The translations under genes and the position numbers were made by a program. A stretch of 64,000 nucleotides of DNA. Origin: Dryomyza anilis (Eukaryota > Arthropoda > Insecta > Diptera > Dryomyzidae). The stretch is from contig OX638130.1 in assembly GCA_951804985.1 (NCBI GenBank), positions 120,417,593 through 120,481,592 of the forward strand, read 5' to 3'. The notes below the pieces were generated by a model that had not been told where the DNA came from, searched no databases, and saw only the letters and a list, made by a program, of their open reading frames with translations. Below are positions 24,372-35,194 of this stretch, piece after piece. Within the stretch, counting starts at the first letter, position 1. Every line of letters begins with the position of its first letter.

Positions 24372-25018
24372 TTTTTATACCCTACACTAAGAGTGAAAGG
24401 GTATATTCAGTTTGGTACGCCGTTTGTAGGAAGCATCTGCGGTATGGAAAAGTATATATATTCTTGATCAGCATGACCTCCAGAGTCGATTTAGCGATGT
24501 CCGTCTGTCTGTCTGTTGAAATCCATACTACTTTAAAAATTGAAGAGCTAGATAAATAAAACTTATAAATTAGATTACTAATATACCTACGCTGTATGTG
24601 CGAAAAAATTGATCGACTATTGTGCCCTATGATCCGACCACTATTTGAACATACCTCATATAAAATGTACATATAAAGATCAATTTTTATGTATACGTGC
24701 TTAGGTAAACTTTTTTGGTCAAATATATATTGATATCATGCTCAAATACATGATAATAATGTTTTCGAAAATCGGTACACCTACCCATTTGTAAATATGG
24801 GATTCAAATGAATGGAAATTCTTCAGCGATTGAATGTTTGTAGTTATTTTCAGGATTCGTATACCCTGGTGACCTATAAATCACTTTGAATGGTAACCGC
24901 ACATATGTGTAGGGTATTTATAGTCGGCTTAGACCGACTATTATTTTGATAATCCAAACTATCATAATTACACCTACTTTAAAATTTCCCATGTGATCTA
25001 ACCTTCCCAACTGGTTAA
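24372..25018 (+). mobile_element. Interspersed repeat with TATACCC/GGGTAT ends, copy 1
   Basis: It begins TTTATACCCTACACTAAGAG with an adjacent inverse (GTGAAAGGGTATATTC), has a 'gtccgtctgtctgtctgt' run and ends near 'gtagggtatttatagtcggc'. Homology to 52938-53662 continues to about 25018. No transposase is encoded. This style of repeat is common in fly genomes. Confidence 0.8.
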
Positions 25019-25139
25019 TATTAAAAATTGTAATCAAAATTTACAAAATCATTTGAAATTCAGTCACTCGACTGTCAAAAGCAATTTTTGAAATTTTATG
25101 GAAATTTATTGAAAATATCAACCCCTATAAATAATCTTT

Positions 25140-25260
25140 TGAATGATAATATCGATGTGAAGAATTTCCAGCGAATCTGAATATGGTAAGTGGACCGTCG
25201 TGAGCTCAAAGTTCACTTTTTGGTATCCACATGGACAATTTCGAAATTGAATTGAAATGA
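25140..25260. repeat. Fragment of a repeat also at 26.3 and 31.2 kb
   Basis: The words 'gaatttccagcgaat', 'agttcac(a)ttttggta' and 'gtggaccg' match, with divergence, segments near 26290-26400 and 31200-31440. It is an old interspersed repeat. Confidence 0.5.
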
Positions 25261-25448
25261 CGCAATAAACTAAATATGTAATATGTTTTCTCTAAGGAAA
25301 TTTAATTACATATAGTTTATTTAAACTATCAGCAAATTGGAGTTTAAAATACAGAAGCAGTGATAATTTTAACAGACATCCTAAGTTTTTTTTTAATAAT
25401 CAGTCTTTAAAAAATTAACAATAGAAAATTCGAAAAATGAAAGATCTT

Positions 25449-25738
25449 ATGCCAAAAGGGTGAATATTTTCGTTCTTTTTTCATAACTTTTTATTGGTGC
25501 AAGTTAAAATAATAGTGTAAAGTAATTACTTGTTTGCTTCTAAAGCACCTATCGGTTGGTATCATTATTTAAAAATAAATTTTCGAATTTTTATTAGTGG
25601 CAAGAAATTTATTTGTAAATAATGATGTCAATCGATAGGTGCTTTAAAAACAAATAATTCATGCCTTTACATCATTATTTTATCTTGTACCAGTAAAAAG
25701 TTATGGCAAAAAAATTAAAATATTCGCCTTTTTGGCAT
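25449..25738. mobile_element. 290-bp palindromic MITE
   Basis: It starts ATGCCAAAAGGGTGAATATT and ends with the near-perfect inverse (AATATTCGCCTTTTTGGCAT). The arms remain inverted copies inward through 'aactttttattggtgcaag' and 'aaagcacctatcg'. A further isolated end of the same family (CATTCGCCCCTTTGGCAT) lies at about 25890-25908. Confidence 0.85.
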
Positions 25739-25739
25739 G

Positions 25740-26584
25740 ACAAGATTTTCAATTTTTCAAATTCGCTCTTTTGGATTTGTCTTTTGTGGCAAGAAATATC
25801 CTACAAAACCATACACGATTTTGGCACAGTATACTAGAGAAAAAACTACATTGAAAACTACATTAAAAACCGCAAATATCAAAAATAACACATTCGCCCC
25901 TTTGGCATGATAGTGACGATATATTGTTCATCGGGGTCTCACTCGATGGCTTCATTTAGTGCCTTAGTTTAAAGTGCAATTGTTATTCTTGATGATCTCT
26001 CTTCGTCCTAATGTGAATTTTTAAATAATTTAGTAGCAATAAAGATCAAAAAACCACATCGTCAATTGAAAATAGAGTGTGACCCTGAGCAATGAAATAT
26101 ACCTAAATATATAGTTTCTTTCCATACCAAACATGCCTCTATTTTTGATTTCTGGAGTACTGATATTATAAAAATAAGAGTGCCTGTTATTATAATCACT
26201 ACTTCTGTATTTTTAACCAAATAGACTTTTTTAGTTTATGATATTTGAAAGACGTCATTTTAACTCAATTTTGCTATTGCTGATTTGGTTATCAAAACGC
26301 GAACTTTAAGTTACCGGCGGATCCATTTTCATTTATACGAATTTCGCTGAAAATCCTCTACATAAATTTTCTCTAATAGCGCATTTTTTGTGATTGACCT
26401 CTTCTGAATTTTAAATAATGAAAATAGAACATGGATTTTCAGCTTAAAATTACACCGAAGAAAAAAAGTGAGTATTAAATTATTAAAACAAAAAATATAT
26501 AGTTTTGAAATGCACTTTCAATACCTTTCTTAATACTATTGAATCTAAAATACTATTGAGTCTAAAATGTATTAATCTGAATTG
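25740..26584. other. AT-rich spacer with repeat fragments
   Basis: It holds one stray MITE end (about 25890-25908) and a fragment at 26290-26400 of the 31.2 kb repeat. Otherwise nothing was recognised. Confidence 0.45.
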
Positions 26585-26781
26585 TGGCATCGATAGCTCA
26601 GAGGTTAGTGCGTTGGACTACGAGTCAAAAGGTCACATGTTCAAATCTTGGCTGGTGCAAACATAGACAACATTTTTTTATACCGCGGTACCTATTGGCA
26701 GACAATCGCAAATCTCCGGGAGTAAACACTGCCCTTGAATTTGGCATCAAACTGTAGATCCCACCACATTGAGTACAAATA

Positions 26782-27417
26782 AAGGGTTTTTTTTGTGGCG
26801 GTACAAAAGTTTAAGTTTAAATAAAACAAAAACGGTTTTGAATATCAATGAAATTCTTTATTCCTGTAAAAGTAAGTTCGATGCCAATATTAATGGAACT
26901 CGATTTCTACGGTTTTCATGCATAAATCGGCCGATACTGCTGCAATTTCACGTTCGATATTCGTACGAAGTTCATCAATCGTTGGCATAGACCATAGACT
27001 TGACGTAGCCCCACAGGAAATAGTCAAACGGCGTCAAATCGCACGACCGAGGCGGCCAATCGACTGGACCATTTCGTGAGATAACACGTTCTCCAAACTT
27101 CTGGTTTCCAATAAATTGATTGTGGCATTCGCTGTGTGACTTGTGGCGCCATCCTGTTGGAACCACATGTCCTCCAAGTCCATATCATACAATTGGGGCC
27201 AAAAATATTCGGTTATCATTGAACGGTAACACAGTAACGTGCCGGTCTTGATCATCACGGAAGAAGTACGGCCCAGCCCAACTCACGAACATACGGCTTC
27301 AGTGGCATGAAATAGCAAACCTTACTGAAGAGAAATGTCAAAAGAGCGGCAAGAAATATGGCGTCGTTTGCTGTCCCTGTCGCTCTACTTTTGTACCGTC
27401 CCTGTTGAAAAACCCTT
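26782..27417 (-). mobile_element. 636-bp internally deleted mariner-like element
   Basis: The terminal inverted repeats (AAGGGTTTTT at the left, AAAAACCCTT at the right) extend inward as 'gcggtacaaaag' and its inverse, with TA on both sides (26780-26781 and 27418-27419). The minus-strand order is 5' UTR, a deletion that removes most of the transposase, and then the C-terminal half. It sits inside a SINE, so it arrived after the SINE. Confidence 0.88.
26975..27300 (-). pseudogene. mariner-type transposase C-terminal fragment
   Basis: Two overlapping minus-strand frames. The first (27258 to 27034) carries FQQDGATSHTA with the second catalytic Asp. The second (27166 to 26975) carries WPPRSCDLTPFDYFLWGYVK with the third. 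A frameshift of about one base near 27110 separates them. If it is ignored, about 41 residues lie between the second and third Asp, which is the spacing of DD41D (rosa-type) elements and not the DD34D of classical mariner. The N-terminal half, including the first catalytic Asp, is deleted. It is inactive. Confidence 0.85.
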
Positions 27418-27500
27418 TATAAGACGCACAGCTTAAATGGTGAAAGTGATTGGCCTAAGTTCCTCAGAACTGCAGCAACAAACTATTATCATTATTATAA

Positions 27501-28253
27501 TTATATTTATCAATATTTATCACTTTAAATGTCATTAAATTTCTGTGTTACGAATTAAATTATTTTTCCCAAATATTTTGATCGATAGTTAATTCTGTAA
27601 TAAGAATGAATCCAAGCAGCTTTCTTTGACTTAACGATTTAAATGTGTAAATAAAACTTTTTATAATCCAACAATATTTTTGCAATAACTCTATTTTAGG
27701 TCGAAAAACAAACAACAATTTATCCAACTCAAAATCAGAAGATTAGAAATTTGTATTCAAAATCGTTTGAAATTCTGTCCATAATGCATAACAAATTCTT
27801 TACATTTTCGTAAATTGTAATTTTAATCGATTTAATAAAGTATTGATTTTTTAGTCTTGACATAAAAACAGAAAATCTAAAAGGTTTTCGATTTAACTAA
27901 AATTTTTTGAGGGGTTTCCAGTTGGAAAAAAAAAATTATATGACTTCTAGGAGTGCGTAGCAATTTTAAGAAAAATAATGCGACGGAATATTAATGATCA
28001 TAAGTTCGTAGTAACTTTTGGGAATTTAAACATTTTTAGAAATGTAATTTAATTCACTTTTAGAAAATGTGAACACATGTCATCACCTGAGAATTTATTT
28101 GGATCAAACGCCATTGAGTCGATTTCGAGTAAAACGAAAAAGAAGATTTGCATTTACTTTAAAATAGGAGGAAATTTGCGATTTTGAGTAAAATCGATGC
28201 TGTATATCTCAGATTTGGTACTAGATATCGTAAAACGGATTACGGCATTAGAA
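27501..28253. other. AT-rich spacer, nothing recognised
   Basis: No gene or repeat identified. Confidence 0.45.
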
Positions 28254-28509
28254 AGAATTGTAGAACCAAAAGTCACCAACTACATTGTCCAAATGCCAAT
28301 TATTCATTTACAAAATTCTTTATATATCTTGCAATTTCTGATCGATAAGCTCAATATTTGTACCAAATGATAAGAAAATCTGAATAAATCAATTGGTATT
28401 TTAACTTTAAAAAGTGTATCAATTACTTTTCGTAATAAATACTAACAAAGTTGAAATTTCAGATTTTCATAAATATTTAGTTGGTGACTTTTCGTTCTAT
28501 AATGACGAT
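28254..28509. mobile_element. Palindromic MITE (AGTCACCAACTACAT type), copy 1
   Basis: The ends 'tgtagaaccaaaagtcaccaac' and its inverse 'gttggtgacttttcgttcta' bracket a palindromic interior (caattggtattttaactttaa). Other copies are at 39297-39496 and 63327-63568. No coding capacity. Confidence 0.8.
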
Positions 28510-28943
28510 ATATCTAATTCTTAACTCCATTTACCCAAAAATGTATCTGGTTTGTATTTACCGTTTTCGGTTTTTTAAAATGTTTTCTATAAATGTCTGA
28601 AAATAGTATACTAGATGATGAATTTTAATTGCTTAAGTAACTCAATATATGAAATTGGGAATTTGCACAAAAAAATCAACAAAAAAAAACTCGAAGCGAT
28701 AGAAACATTATTTAAATGAGGATATTCATAGTTATCCGTTGCGTATCTAAATATAAATGTCGGAAATATAAATTGAAAAATTAAAATATTTATTTTTAAT
28801 AAATTAATGTTTGAAATTCAGTCGAAAGTGGTTAAAGAAAATGTGAACGTTGTAAAATTGTTCAAAAATAAATTAAAAATTTGAGTACTTTATATTTTAA
28901 AATTTTAATTATAATCGATTTTATAAAAAAAAAATGTTTTTAA
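28510..28943. other. AT-rich spacer beyond the scute 3' end
   Basis: Nothing recognised. A second possible minus-strand AATAAA lies near 28790. Confidence 0.4.
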
Positions 28944-28949
28944 TTTATT
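28944..28949 (-). terminator. Candidate scute polyadenylation signal (AATAAA)
   Basis: This is the first canonical AATAAA on the minus strand downstream of scute that I found. It would give a 3'UTR of about 550 nt. An ATTAAA variant lies nearer (around 29329-29334), so the true end is uncertain. Confidence 0.4.
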
Positions 28950-29291
28950 TGCTCAATTAAAGTAACAGTGCATACAACGAAGTACTCAAATTGTAAATAT
29001 TATCGATTTTATTAAAAAATGTAAACCTGGAAATTCGAAAATTTTCCATTTTTTTTGTATACACCATATTTATACTCATTATCAAAAAGATCAAACGTTG
29101 TTAGCTAAATAAAAAAATAAATATTTATCCATAATAAATAAAAGTAGTGAATTATTTTTGTTTTAAATGTTTTATATTTGTTTTGTTTTAAATAATTTGA
29201 TTAAAAACTATTTAACACTCTGAACTAACGCCAGCATGTCATCGTGGTTACTTAAAAATAATTCTAATTCTAAAGTCTTCAGTTTTAAATC

Positions 29292-29301
29292 ATTGTCTTC
29301 C
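29292..29301 (-). promoter_or_regulatory. Proneural-box-like motif in scute 3'UTR
   Basis: The minus strand reads GGAAGACAAT, about 200 nt after the stop codon. Within TAAGGAAGACAAT it matches 11 of 13 positions of the proneural box (AATGGAAGACAAT) described in 3'UTRs of Drosophila proneural genes, which is complementary to GY boxes of E(spl)/Bearded-family transcripts. A further GAAGAC lies at 29275-29280. Confidence 0.55.
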
Positions 29302-29500
29302 TTAGCAACTACAACTTAAATTTAATTAAATTATTTTTTTTATAAAAATTCTTATTTTACTACTCAATACAATCGAGGCACTTGGCGGAGTTACTGCTAT
29401 TTACAGAGTTTTGAATTCAACTAGTTTGACTAGATTAAAGTGAGGCCGATATTTACAACTGTTTTGTTCCTGAATTTTATGTTTTTTTTGGTACTTCACT

Positions 29501-30433
29501 TTACTGCTCCTGCCACAGCGAAATATAGTCGAGAATCTCCTCATCGTCGGGCTGGCAGTCCTCCTCCTGCAGCTGAAAGTTGTCGTAGGGCTCGAATTTC
29601 AACTGCAGATGCGCGTCCAAATGTGTGTTGGGTTGGCTGCTGGCGCTGGCCAACTGCTGCGGTGTTGGCTCATAGGTGCCCGAGTCGAAGGACATGCTGG
29701 AGTTAAAGGATGAAGTGGGCGAAGCGCAGCCACCATCCAGCTGCGTCATGGTCATTGGAAACGCGTTCAGTGAGACGGGTGTCAGCATGGCCGATGAGAA
29801 CTGCTGCTGATATGAGGGCAGTGGACTCGTCGCGGCCTGTGTATAGCATGGAGCTGTAGTCTGTGGTGGCGCAGAGGCGGCTGGAGAATCGACGGCGGTG
29901 CAACTGCTGCCGCTGCTCGTCGAACTAAAGGACATGTTGCTCAAAGTGTCCATGTTGTTGAGACAAACCATGTTGCTGTTGAAGTTGCTGCCGCTGCTAG
30001 TATCACTGGGTCCGTTCAGATCTTCGACCAGATCCTGCAGCCGACGTATATACTCGACGGCAATGCGCAGCGTATCGACTTTGCTGATCTTCTTCTGCGG
30101 TCCACGACCGCCGCCCTTCGTCAGATCGGCGATAATCGTCTGCGGTATGTGTTGGCGCAACTTGGCGAAGCTGTTGTTCACCTGCTTGACGCGATTGCGT
30201 TCGCGTGCATTGCGCCGCTGCACCGATTGCGTCTGATCGACGCAGTAGGGGGCGTTGGTGGCGCGCGGCGTGTATTTGCGCGTGGCCGGCAGAATATGGC
30301 GTCCATCGACGGATGATGTGGGCGCTGGTGCGATGTGCTGGTACTTGAGCATTTTTGCGGCCGACGCAATTGTTGTGGGGAAAATGTTCTGATTCGAATT
30401 CATGTTCGATGGGTTGTAGATGACACTTGACAT
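29501..30433 (-). CDS. sc: scute, proneural bHLH transcription factor
   Basis: Single-exon gene of 310 residues. The start is the ATG at 30433 (context CAAAATG). The frame extends four codons upstream, but only to a GTG. The N-terminus ([21 protein letters not shown], residues 18-38, then TRKYTPR at 51-57) is diagnostic of scute. The bHLH has basic region [14 protein letters not shown] (71-84), helix 1 to about 98, a loop with TKGGGRGP, and helix 2 [22 protein letters not shown] (about 118-139). The middle is Ser/Asn-rich. The C-terminus keeps [18 protein letters not shown] (238-255) and the terminal [15 protein letters not shown] (296-310), both typical of scute. It is somewhat shorter than the 345-residue Drosophila protein. 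Known role: with Daughterless it binds E-boxes and commits ectodermal cells to sensory-organ and neural fate under Notch control. Distinct from lethal of scute and asense, which lack these N- and C-terminal blocks. Confidence 0.96.
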   Translation of the reverse strand: MSSVIYNPSNMNSNQNIFPTTIASAAKMLKYQHIAPAPTSSVDGRHILPATRKYTPRATNAPYCVDQTQSVQRRNARERNRVKQVNNSFAKLRQHIPQTIIADLTKGGGRGPQKKISKVDTLRIAVEYIRRLQDLVEDLNGPSDTSSGSNFNSNMVCLNNMDTLSNMSFSSTSSGSSCTAVDSPAASAPPQTTAPCYTQAATSPLPSYQQQFSSAMLTPVSLNAFPMTMTQLDGGCASPTSSFNSSMSFDSGTYEPTPQQLASASSQPNTHLDAHLQLKFEPYDNFQLQEEDCQPDDEEILDYISLWQEQ

Positions 30434-30600
30434 TTTGCGTAACACTTAACTTTTTCTAAAGTCTATCAAAATTTTACGTAAAATATTTTTGTCAATGCAA
30501 AATATTTTTATTGTTACTGTGACGTTATTCAATTTGAACTTGATCCTACGACACCTTGCACAAGAATGAGTCCCTTCGTCCTAAGCCTTTGCATTTTGTA
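30434..30600 (-). promoter_or_regulatory. scute core promoter and 5'UTR
   Basis: On the minus strand, TCATTC (30564-30569) fits the fly initiator, placing the start near 30567. A TATA-like TACAAAA lies about 33 bp upstream (near 30600). A DPE-like AGTTCA falls at about +28 and fits five of six positions. The 5'UTR would be about 130 nt. Inferred from motifs only. Confidence 0.45.
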
Positions 30601-30669
30601 CCTTTGCGCGTCGGCAGCATGGGTTGCCATGAAGGCTCTCCGCGCTCTCAACACTGCACTCGCTCTGGT

Positions 30670-30676
30670 TTACCTG
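30670..30676 (-). promoter_or_regulatory. CAGGTAA site (TAGteam/Zelda type)
   Basis: Minus-strand CAGGTAA, about 105 bp upstream of the predicted scute start. CAGGTAR words bind the zygotic-genome activator Zelda in Drosophila and are characteristic of the early embryonic scute promoter there. Confidence 0.45.
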
Positions 30677-30906
30677 TGATCGCTCAGGCAAACAGTTAAA
30701 AATCGAAACCATAACAACGCGCTTGCAGAACGCATGAAAAGAGTGTTTTGTGCACTCTCTCTCAGTGAGTGCAGCTCAGAACTGCAGCAGAGAGACTGAA
30801 CGTAAAAGAGAAAGAGCACGCGATCGATAGGTACATTTGTTAGATAAGAAAAACTGTTCCCAAATTTACCGCTGTGGCTCTCAAATAATATTTTATGAAT
30901 AAAATG

Positions 30907-30913
30907 CAGGTAG
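30907..30913 (+). promoter_or_regulatory. CAGGTAG site (TAGteam/Zelda type)
   Basis: Perfect CAGGTAG about 340 bp upstream of the predicted scute start, the second CAGGTAR word in the proximal upstream region. An AGATAAG (GATA-factor type) lies nearby at about 30841-30847. Confidence 0.45.
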
Positions 30914-31130
30914 ACCGGCCTGGATATCGCATTTGTCTGTCTTTCAGAGATCTGCGAACTGTTCTCTGTACACATATTCCCCTGCCAGTTGTCTGCAAAG
31001 GCTTGATTATTCTCTTTCTCACTAACTATGAAATTTTAAAATCTAAATTGATTCAGTAATAAATTTTTGCTGCTTCTATACGGTGTACATGCGCTCCGTG
31101 TAGCAAAGTTATTTATTGCGTACATTTTTT

Positions 31131-32032
31131 AAATTCTCTATTATCAATAGGCTTGAAAACAAACGGACAATGAAAAAATGTATAGATTTTGATTGAAAAG
31201 TTCAACTCCAAAAAATGAGAAAATCAATGCGGAGAATTTTCAGTGAAATTCGATTATGAAAAATGGTACCAAAATTCGAAGTTTAAGGATCCGCCGGAGC
31301 TTCAAAGTTCGCATTTTGGTACCTATATTGATTATTTTAAAATTAAATTGAAATTATTTCCAGGCGCAAACAATTTTAAAAAAGGTGTTTATGTGAAATT
31401 TGATGTCCAGGGGACATTCCCCATATTCGTATTTCGCTGAAAATTCTCCACATCGATTTCTATTTTAGTCTAATTTGAGTTAAACAATTCAGATTTATTT
31501 ACCTTTTATTTATTAATATGTATGATGATTTTTTTTCTCCAATATTGGTCGTTCATTGCATCAATCATCATTTAAAATACTTCATTATTAAAAATTTATC
31601 ATACCCAGAATGCCATTTGTTTCAATATCGCAACGAATTTTTTTAGTTATTAAAGAATTATCCTGTACTTACACAGATATTACAAAAAAGTTCTGTAAGA
31701 ATGATCATCAAACCAATGTTTAATAGAAACTACCCTCAAATTTTATAATGAGAAGTTATGCCCGAATATTAAACAACATTCTAAACATTTTATTCAGGTT
31801 AAAATACTCAGATCTGATTTCAATGCTGAATGCATTATACAAAAAATATTTCACAACAGCCAGAATTCATCATATTGAAAATTTCATTCATTGGAATCAA
31901 ATGTATTTATTTAATGTTTCTCATTTTCAATAAACATCAAGATTTGTCTCCATTTACATATTTATGTATATCAACCCATATTCATATATATTATAAGAAT
32001 TATTAATACATAAATGTGTATACCTAAATTGT
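31131..32032. other. Repeat fragments upstream of scute
   Basis: 31200-31440 is an interspersed repeat with inner inverted copies ('ttggtaccaaaattcg' and inverse-like 'gcattttggtacc'), related to 25.14 and 26.3 kb. 31850-32030 is a family A fragment (aattcatcatattgaaaat). No gene. Confidence 0.55.
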
Positions 32033-32288
32033 ATTTCGTATTTTGTATATTGTATTTTTGTATTTTGTATTTCGTATTTTGTATTTTGTATTTTGTATTT
32101 TGTATTTTGTATTTTGTATTTTGTATTTTGTATTTTGTATTTTGTATTTTGTATTTTGTATTTTGTATTTTGTATTTTGTATTTTGTATTTTGTATTTTG
32201 TATTTTGTATTTTGTATTTTGTATTTTGTATTTTGTATTTTGTATTTTGTATTTTGTATTTTGTATTTTTTATTTTGTATTTTGTATT
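32033..32288. repeat. (TATTTTG)n heptamer array
   Basis: About 32 tandem copies of TATTTTG, nearly perfect between 32064 and 32265 with a few variants at the edges (TATTTCG, TATTTTT). The 7-bp unit is not a multiple of three, so it reads as Y-F-V-F-C-I-L cycles in all frames. These frames are not genes. Confidence 0.97.
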
Positions 32289-32399
32289 ATGAAATATAAT
32301 TTTAATTATTTTTTGTATACTGTGATACCACATAATTCATATTTGTTACACTTTCTCATATTTTTGTAAATTCTGTAAGGATTAATTTGGAATTATATG

Positions 32400-33640
32400 C
32401 CAAAAGAAAAAATATGCTTAGTCAAGCGGTTGCCATAGCAGCTACCATAAAAATAATAATAATGCTTCTGTGAACGAACACAGCCGCTATTGTTCGCAGT
32501 CTGTCAAAGGGGCGGCAAACTAGTGCCACTGTGTCAATCAGCAGATCCTGTACAATCCATCCATCCATCCATCCAACCACCAATCCATCCGTCAGGCATG
32601 AGTGGCTGCGAAACTCTGTGAATAGCCAATGTATAGAAGAATATGCAAAGAACGGACACAAAGCCAAAGAAAGTGTTAATGATTTTTCATAACAATAACA
32701 ACAAAAAGGACAAAGTGGAAAAATGTGAAAAAATGTACGGAAAGGATTCAGCAAGGCATACCAAACAATAGAAAGTGAAAATGTCAAATTTTTGACTATG
32801 TATTTTGGGTACAAAAACCGTATAAAATACGAAACACCTGGAAACTATTAAGTGTTTTATAGCGAAACCTGAAGGTAAACAAAATGATGTTGATTTTCGC
32901 AAATCAAAGAGAACCATTTGAAATTGAAACAGCTACGTTTATATTTGATTTATTTTGTTTTGGAGCAACAGAATTTCAGCAGACAACTCATCAAAATACC
33001 AAAAAATGGTATGAATGGCGCATTGGTTTTTTTTAGATGCCCTGTCAAAAATTCTTCAAATTAAGTTTGGGAGGCGGTGGCGCACGCGCATATGGCACAC
33101 AAACAAAAAGTTGTGATCAAGTCGACGCCGTCTGTCGCTGATCGGTTTAATTAGATAAATAAGTGAAATTGTTCGAACACCTCGAGGCACATGTTCCTGC
33201 ATAGTTAAACAGTTGTGCCGTTTGGAGGCAACTCCACACAAATAGATGCTGATTGATCTGCAGCCAGTTCCATCCCACCAAAATCCATCCAACCATCCAT
33301 TGTTCGACTGCATGCCAAAGTGTGTTGTACAACAAGTTGCACGACGGTTTATGGCGCTAATGAATAGGGGCGATCGTGCCCAGAATTGAGTTCATTTTGT
33401 CAAATTGACAAAATGTCTTGCCTTAAATCAATTAACACAACGTCGCATTGTTTTTGAAGAATTGCGTCGGCATGATGCGTTCATTGAAAGCGAAAAGCCA
33501 CCATACATCCTGCTCTACTCCTCCTTAATTGAATTGTACATCATGTTATGTTTTTAATTGCATTGTATGCTTTCGAATTATCAATTAGTTTTTGGCTTGA
33601 AATATGCTTTAATTTTCCCAGACATTTATGATGTCCTTGA
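32400..33640. other. Unique island 2-3 kb upstream of scute, candidate enhancer
   Basis: Non-repetitive, higher-complexity DNA. It contains a CACCTG E-box (32835-32840, context ACACCTGG) and CGCACGCGCA near 33076 (8/10 to the Hairy-type site). It also has (CATC)-rich CCATCCATCCATCCAT near 32557-32574. In Drosophila the scute sensory-mother-cell enhancer lies about 3 kb upstream of the gene, so this is the positional counterpart. Function is inferred. Confidence 0.4.
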
Positions 33641-34645
33641 AGTTGTAGTACTTATTGATCTCTTAATTACTTTTGAAAGTTAAATTTATTACTTTATTAT
33701 ACGAAGATTTTTTGATATACATATAAAAATAACTTCAAATAACTGGTTACTCTGCTCTGATACTGTTTTAATGTCAATTATACCCCAATAATTATGCATG
33801 CAACAGCGCATGTTGTACAAAAACTATAACATTTCGTGTTTAAAATAATAGTTTAATGAGGTAGCATTTAAAAAGGCTACCTTTGGAATGCGGATTTCAA
33901 TCAATAAGACTATTATAATTATTTTAATTTATTTTTGATTTATAGCTATGATTTAAGAAGTAAGTAATACAAAAAAAAAAACGATGCACTATTTGAAATT
34001 TGACCCAATTCGGTACAGAGTTTACAGAGTTGGTGGTAACTAATTTCACTACTCAACAAAACGAGAAAAATATTTTGCCATAGGCATTCCATATACAATA
34101 CTATATAATTTATGGTTCTTGGTTTAAACTTCATACTCTGTTTTTTCAATAAAATTGCTCTCGTTATTTTAGGCCCTTTAAGCCATTTTTAGAAATAAAA
34201 TAATACAGTCCCTTACACAACTAGTTTCCAAAAATCAATAAACGCAATTTTTCTTTTAATTGCCAAGACTAATTAAAATATACCGGCTAATACTTTTATT
34301 TCGATAGGTATTTAAGAAATTTAAATCTAAACTCGAAAAATATTGATTTTTTTTCTGACTATTTTTGAACGTTTTTTTAGCATTGTGAATGTAGTGATAA
34401 ATAATAAAATGATTTATTTTTATGCAGAGCATAGCTCAAACTAACGATGAAAATTACTAACTTTTATTTATCGGGTCTTATTTTTAATAAGTCTAAATGA
34501 TAAAAGGAAAATTCTAAAAAAAAAAAAAAATTTTTTTTGAGTTCAGATCCAATTATTTTAAAAACTTATTGGAATTTTGGCATGGATTAATATATTTATA
34601 TATATTAATATATTTGGAAATATATTTTTTATTGTAAGTAATGCA
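33641..34645. other. AT-rich spacer, nothing recognised
   Basis: No gene, repeat or motif cluster identified. Confidence 0.45.
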
Positions 34646-34933
34646 CACAGAAAAATCCTCTTTTGGCATGAGGTTAATTGAAGCAGCGTTTCAGTGTTGC
34701 AACCGAAATACATTTGTTGTAACCTCATTAAGATGAACGTACCCTATTTTACTATAACCGAAATGTTAGTCAGCGCGACTGCACGTTCGGTTGTCGTAAC
34801 CTCATGAGTGCATTTTACATTGTGCCAAAATTGACGTTCGTGCATTTGTTACGGCAACTGATTATTGTATCAACAAAATAAATGACAAACGTCAAACTTA
34901 TGTCTATCAGCAGTTCGGATGCCAGTTTCTAAA
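34646..34933 (+). mobile_element. 288-bp MITE, plus copy
   Basis: It starts CACACAGAAAAATC and ends near CAGTTCGGATGCCAGTTTC, with the inner words 'gttgcaaccgaaatac' and 'gttcggttgtcgtaac'. The same element lies in reverse at 21046-21330 with about 80% identity by eye. No coding capacity. Confidence 0.8.
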
Positions 34934-35194
34934 CTTTCAATTTAGTTTATTCAGTCAATCGACTTTTCAATTTAGAAAATTTTCGAGCCAACTTAATTGA
35001 ACTAAATTGGATGACAGCAAACAGACATATGATAATCAATTGATTATGGACTTTATCAATCACCGTTTAATTTAGTTTAATCAGCAATTTAGTCGAATTC
35101 GCACACACCCTAAAGTTGTTAAAATTAGCGTCCTCTGGTGATGAAATTCGAAACTAATTTTTAGCCTATATTTACCAGTTTTCTACAAAGAGTC
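34934..35194. other. AT-rich spacer, nothing recognised
   Basis: No gene or repeat boundary was recognised here. Confidence 0.4.

Larger units (their letters stand above)
26585..27500 (+). mobile_element. tRNA-derived SINE (family 1), split by a mariner insertion
   Basis: 5' part at 26585-26781: head with GATAGCTCAGAGG A-box-like and ATGTTCAAATC B-box-like motifs, and body to 'gagtacaaa'. 3' part at 27420-27500: continues with 'taagacgcacagctt' and 'ggcctaagttcctcagaactg', and ends in ATT-type tail repeats. The halves join into one SINE when the mariner-like element and one TA are removed, matching the intact order seen at 8.6 and 36.0 kb. Confidence 0.85.
30601..31130. other. scute proximal upstream region
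   Basis: Non-repetitive, higher-GC DNA continuous with the promoter. No transposon was recognised until about 31200. It is the most likely site of promoter-proximal scute control, with the two CAGGTAR words listed separately. Confidence 0.5.

Noticed and set aside
30434..30445. Upstream extension of scute by four codons
   Set aside because: The extension begins with GTG. The ATG at 30433 has a good fly start context.
31971..32369. Long frames of repeated YKIQNTK / FCILYFV
   Set aside because: Produced by the TATTTTG heptamer array, open on both strands by composition.
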